In this document: positions 63,940 to 64,000 of the stretch, piece by piece
Layout: each line of letters opens with the position of its first letter
Numbering within the stretch: the stretch's first letter is position 1
Assembly (NCBI GenBank): GCA_963730315.1
Contig: CAVSRD010000018.1
Location: 62,001-126,000, forward strand
DNA: 64,000 nt
DNA from: VRUE01 sp963730315
GTDB taxonomy: Bacteria > Actinomycetota > Thermoleophilia > Solirubrobacterales > 70-9
Direction of reading: 5' to 3'
Translations under genes and position numbers: made by a program
Notes under the pieces: generated by a model
Databases searched by the model: none
What the model was told of the DNA's origin: nothing
Seen by the model: the letters and a program-made list of their open reading frames with translations, nothing else

Positions 63940-64000
63940 GCGCAGCGGGTCGGCGCCGTTCGAGGAGGAGGCCTCAGACCGCGGAGAGGCTGTCTCCGCC
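63940..64000. other. Window edge, no assignable feature
   Basis: The last 61 bp precede DUF1385 on the minus strand. A minus-strand frame ending GGDSLSAV then a stop (63974 region) may be the tail of another gene, perhaps rpmE or rho by synteny, but too little is visible to say. Confidence 0.3.

Overview
The window is about 70% G+C and dense with genes. It looks like chromosome from a deep-branching, high-GC actinobacterium, probably Thermoleophilia/Solirubrobacterales. The reasons are the GC content, the F420-type small oxidoreductases (PPOX and Ddn-like), an ECF41 sigma factor, and a Firmicute-like housekeeping gene order. The release factor 2 gene also keeps the CTT-TGA-C programmed frameshift that many later actinobacteria have lost. 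The taxonomy is inference from style and synteny; no rRNA gene is present.

Backbone, read on the minus strand from high to low coordinates: DUF1385, prfA, prmC, tsaC and glyA (63.9-59.0 kb); a small surface-polysaccharide set of a DUF354 protein, a sugar transferase and an asparagine synthetase (58.9-55.3 kb); wecA and the complete ATP synthase operon atpI-B-E-F-H-A-G-D-C (55.3-46.7 kb); an M20 peptidase, an LCP ligase, UDP-sugar dehydrogenase, a nucleotidyltransferase, PGI/PMI, ahcY and a second nucleotidyltransferase (46.6-38.0 kb); comF, hpf, secA, an NTF2-fold gene and prfB (37.9-32.3 kb); then, after a 24.6 kb interruption, ftsE, ftsX, ctpA, an RNase R-like gene, smpB and a membrane helix-hairpin-helix protein (7.7-1.1 kb).

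The interruption (7.7-32.3 kb) is the accessory part and has genes on both strands. Its left half holds small redox and NTF2-fold proteins, intergenic repeats, gene remnants, a GMC oxidoreductase, a lipoprotein hydrolase and an ECF41 sigma factor operon with its own recognisable promoter. The centre (19.5-25.9 kb) is the most interesting block. It is a tightly coupled operon of two related small membrane proteins, ApbE flavin transferase, a two-heme ferric-reductase-like membrane protein, an FAD ferredoxin reductase and a CxxHxxC ferredoxin. It is divergent from a response regulator, a histidine kinase and a third small membrane protein. Together they look like a regulated electron path from NAD(P)H across the membrane to something outside, possibly flavinylated. 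The right half holds transketolase, nadA, a DNA glycosylase, a cupredoxin, nadC, and an ECF sigma factor coupled to an alkyltransferase gene.

Data quality: between about 38.9 and 52.7 kb at least ten single- or few-base indels break genes that must be functional (atpD, atpG, atpH, atpF, atpE, ugd, two nucleotidyltransferases, an M20 peptidase). Genes outside that interval read cleanly. I annotate these as single genes with frameshifts and regard the breaks as probable consensus errors. No tRNA, rRNA, CRISPR array, insertion sequence or phage gene was recognised.
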